From the NCBI GenBank assembly GCA_027214385.1, contig JAPVXR010000016.1, positions 36,079 through 100,078 of the forward strand: 64,000 nt of DNA. Reading direction: 5' to 3'. The notes under the pieces were generated by a model. The model was not told the DNA's origin and searched no databases. It was given only the letters and a program-made list of their open reading frames with translations. Each line of letters opens with the position of its first letter. Within the stretch, counting starts at the first letter, position 1. This document shows positions 63,188 to 64,000 of this stretch, piece by piece. A program made the translations under genes and the position numbers. Origin of the DNA: Cryomorphaceae bacterium 1068. Lineage in GTDB: Bacteria > Bacteroidota > Bacteroidia > Flavobacteriales_D > Cryomorphaceae.

Positions 63188-63835
63188 ATGACGGATAAAT
63201 TGACTTTTGAAAATTGGTGGGCTGATTTCAGCCATAAATTCCGCAATGATAAAGACGGTGGTCTCGACATGCTCGACCGTCTCAAATCGGAAGTTTGGTC
63301 ATTTAACGCGTACAAACAAGAAGCCTTCATTGATGAGTTGCTGAAAAGAAAAAACCTTTTATTCTTCGCTTGTGAACTCATTCCCTTATTTGGGAACCAG
63401 AGGCAAATAGCGGAGATTAAAATGAGAGCAAAAAATCTTATCGAACGTGGACGATTCGAAGAGATTTTACCAGAATATTTGAAAGTCATTATCAAAAACT
63501 TCGAACCAGCCGACATTCAATTGTTAACCACGTATTACTTAAACTATCAAGAGACTCTTCAATTCAGAATTCCTTCGGAATTATTTGAAATTGACCAGAA
63601 GCTGTTTTTAATGGCTTTCGACAGGTATTTAAGGGACTACTCCGTTGAGAGTCTATGCGAGTATGATGGACTTCTGTACTTAACAGACAACCCAAATGCA
63701 ATTGAATTTCTCATCTCTTATTTGCCGCTTGAACTTTCTTCAAAGATGAAGAGCTTTGCGAAAAAGAAATCGAAGCATTCAATTGTGGTACGGGACAAGG
63801 AATTATCAGAAAGATTGATGAAATTAGGACAGTAA
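63188..63835 (+). CDS. Unknown helical cassette protein
   Basis: 215 residues, almost fully helical and charged (MTDKLTFENWWADFSHKFRN, DELLKRKNLLFFACELIPLFGN, DIQLLTTYYLNYQETLQFRIPSELFE). Resembles the size and style of immunity-type proteins, but no family is recognised. Second gene of cassette 6, ending 12 nt before site G. Confidence 0.68.
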   Translation: MTDKLTFENWWADFSHKFRNDKDGGLDMLDRLKSEVWSFNAYKQEAFIDELLKRKNLLFFACELIPLFGNQRQIAEIKMRAKNLIERGRFEEILPEYLKVIIKNFEPADIQLLTTYYLNYQETLQFRIPSELFEIDQKLFLMAFDRYLRDYSVESLCEYDGLLYLTDNPNAIEFLISYLPLELSSKMKSFAKKKSKHSIVVRDKELSERLMKLGQ

Positions 63836-63846
63836 AAAAAGAAAGG

Positions 63847-63920
63847 CTACACACAACATTGAGTAAAATGCATAAGCTCCTATCGTCGCTTACGACATCT
63901 TACTCTGAGCGTTGGCAAGC
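63847..63920. repeat. Cassette site G
   Basis: CACACAAC, spacer ATTG, AGTAAaATG paired with CATcTTACT, spacer CTGAGC, GTTGGC. Spacers are 4 and 6 nt. Its inner stretch GTAAAATGCATAAGCTCCT and TCGCTTACGACATCTTAC is identical to site C. Confidence 0.85.
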
Positions 63921-63928
63921 ATTATAAA

Positions 63929-64000
63929 ATGAAAAGAGCAATTCTAGTAACGGCGCTTCTAATTGTGAATCTCACATTGCTTGGTCAGATTGATGAAACC
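63929..64000 (+). CDS. Start of a secreted protein, cut by window end
   Basis: 24 codons from ATG 63929: MKRAILVTALLIVNLTLLGQ, a clear signal peptide, then IDET at the edge. It starts 18 nt after the core of site G, like the other cassette genes. Product cannot be told. Confidence 0.7.
   Translation, partial: MKRAILVTALLIVNLTLLGQIDET

Larger units (their letters stand above)
47114..63920 (+). mobile_element. Integron-like cassette array (sites A to G, continuing past the window)
   Basis: Seven palindromic sites split the region. The sequence after each right core GTT is the reverse complement of the left core of the next site: A/B share GTTGGGCCAC, B/C GTTGGCGTT, C/D GTTGTAGCAC, D/E GTTGGCATTA, E/F GTTGGGTGTA, F/G GTTGTGTGTA. 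This is what cassettes exchanged as circles between identical G/TT cut points would leave. By that rule cassettes run 47154-48858, 48859-59057, 59058-60276, 60277-61519, 61520-62676, 62677-63911 and 63912 onward. Almost all genes face the same way and fill their cassette tightly. Local AT content is higher than in the first 43 kb. Confidence 0.85.

Noticed and set aside
63148..63516. Minus-strand frame of 122 codons in cassette 6
   Set aside because: It is antisense to the helical cassette protein at 63188 and looks like a shadow of it, with no promoter box.
47114..64000. CRISPR array
   Set aside because: The repeats differ from site to site, are 1.2-10 kb apart and enclose genes, unlike short, uniform CRISPR repeats and spacers.

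Overview
The window reads as one chromosomal piece from a marine-type Bacteroidetes (Flavobacteriales/Cryomorphaceae-like is my best guess). The reasons are type IX secretion (T9SS) C-terminal sorting domains on four secreted proteins, Bacteroidetes promoter -7 boxes of the form TAnnTTTG, a general lack of Shine-Dalgarno sequences, two-component-propeller histidine kinase architecture, and families typical of the phylum (DUF6090, DUF4230, DUF3570/DUF4266, a CzcA-type pump fused to a TolC domain). No rRNA or tRNA gene was recognised.

Region 1 (1-45 kb) is mostly ordinary chromosome. It opens with a partial propeller sensor kinase, a fibre-like surface protein and an M43 metalloprotease. A tight six-gene operon follows (6.6-12.1 kb: amidase+SH3, DUF5675, a membrane protein, two DUF4230 proteins, an endonuclease/exonuclease/phosphatase enzyme). 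Next come an MDR reductase with a VOC protein, a heavy-metal efflux operon with His-rich proteins, and, diverging from it, a thioredoxin-ApbE-DUF4266-DUF3570 extracytosolic flavinylation module preceded by a perfect CRP-type palindrome. Then there are a THI5-like protein, a TRIC channel, fabF, an adenine deaminase, trmL, T9SS cargo, a TPR-linked adenylate cyclase, an APC permease, a C45 Ntn hydrolase and a semialdehyde dehydrogenase.

Region 2 (43.4-47.1 kb) is a gene-poor, repeat-rich junction. It carries a 25-bp direct repeat, REP-like inverted repeats, two small minus-strand genes (one a zinc ribbon), a 10-bp-phased iteron cluster, and a 374-residue tyrosine recombinase.

Region 3 (47.1-64 kb) is the most unusual part. 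It is an integron-like cassette array made of palindromic AAC...GTT sites at about 47114, 48801, 58997, 60088, 61466, 62622 and 63848. The right core of each site is the reverse complement of the left core of the next site. This is the signature expected if each cassette was inserted as a circle cut next to its own GTT core, the logic of integron attC sites. In the six complete sites the right inner spacer is 2 nt longer than the left. The recombinase next to the array is Xer-like and shows no obvious IntI-specific insertion. The compact cassettes carry a tail-anchored protein and a DUF6680-like protein, a leucine-rich-repeat protein, a lipoprotein, a fatty-acid desaturase, and two unknown proteins. 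One cassette interval is about 10 kb long. It holds a TetR regulator with nearby palindromes, outer-membrane barrels, two DUF1254/DUF1214 lipoproteins and a sulfatase, and ends in a broken third DUF1214 fragment. Base composition drops visibly towards AT in region 3.
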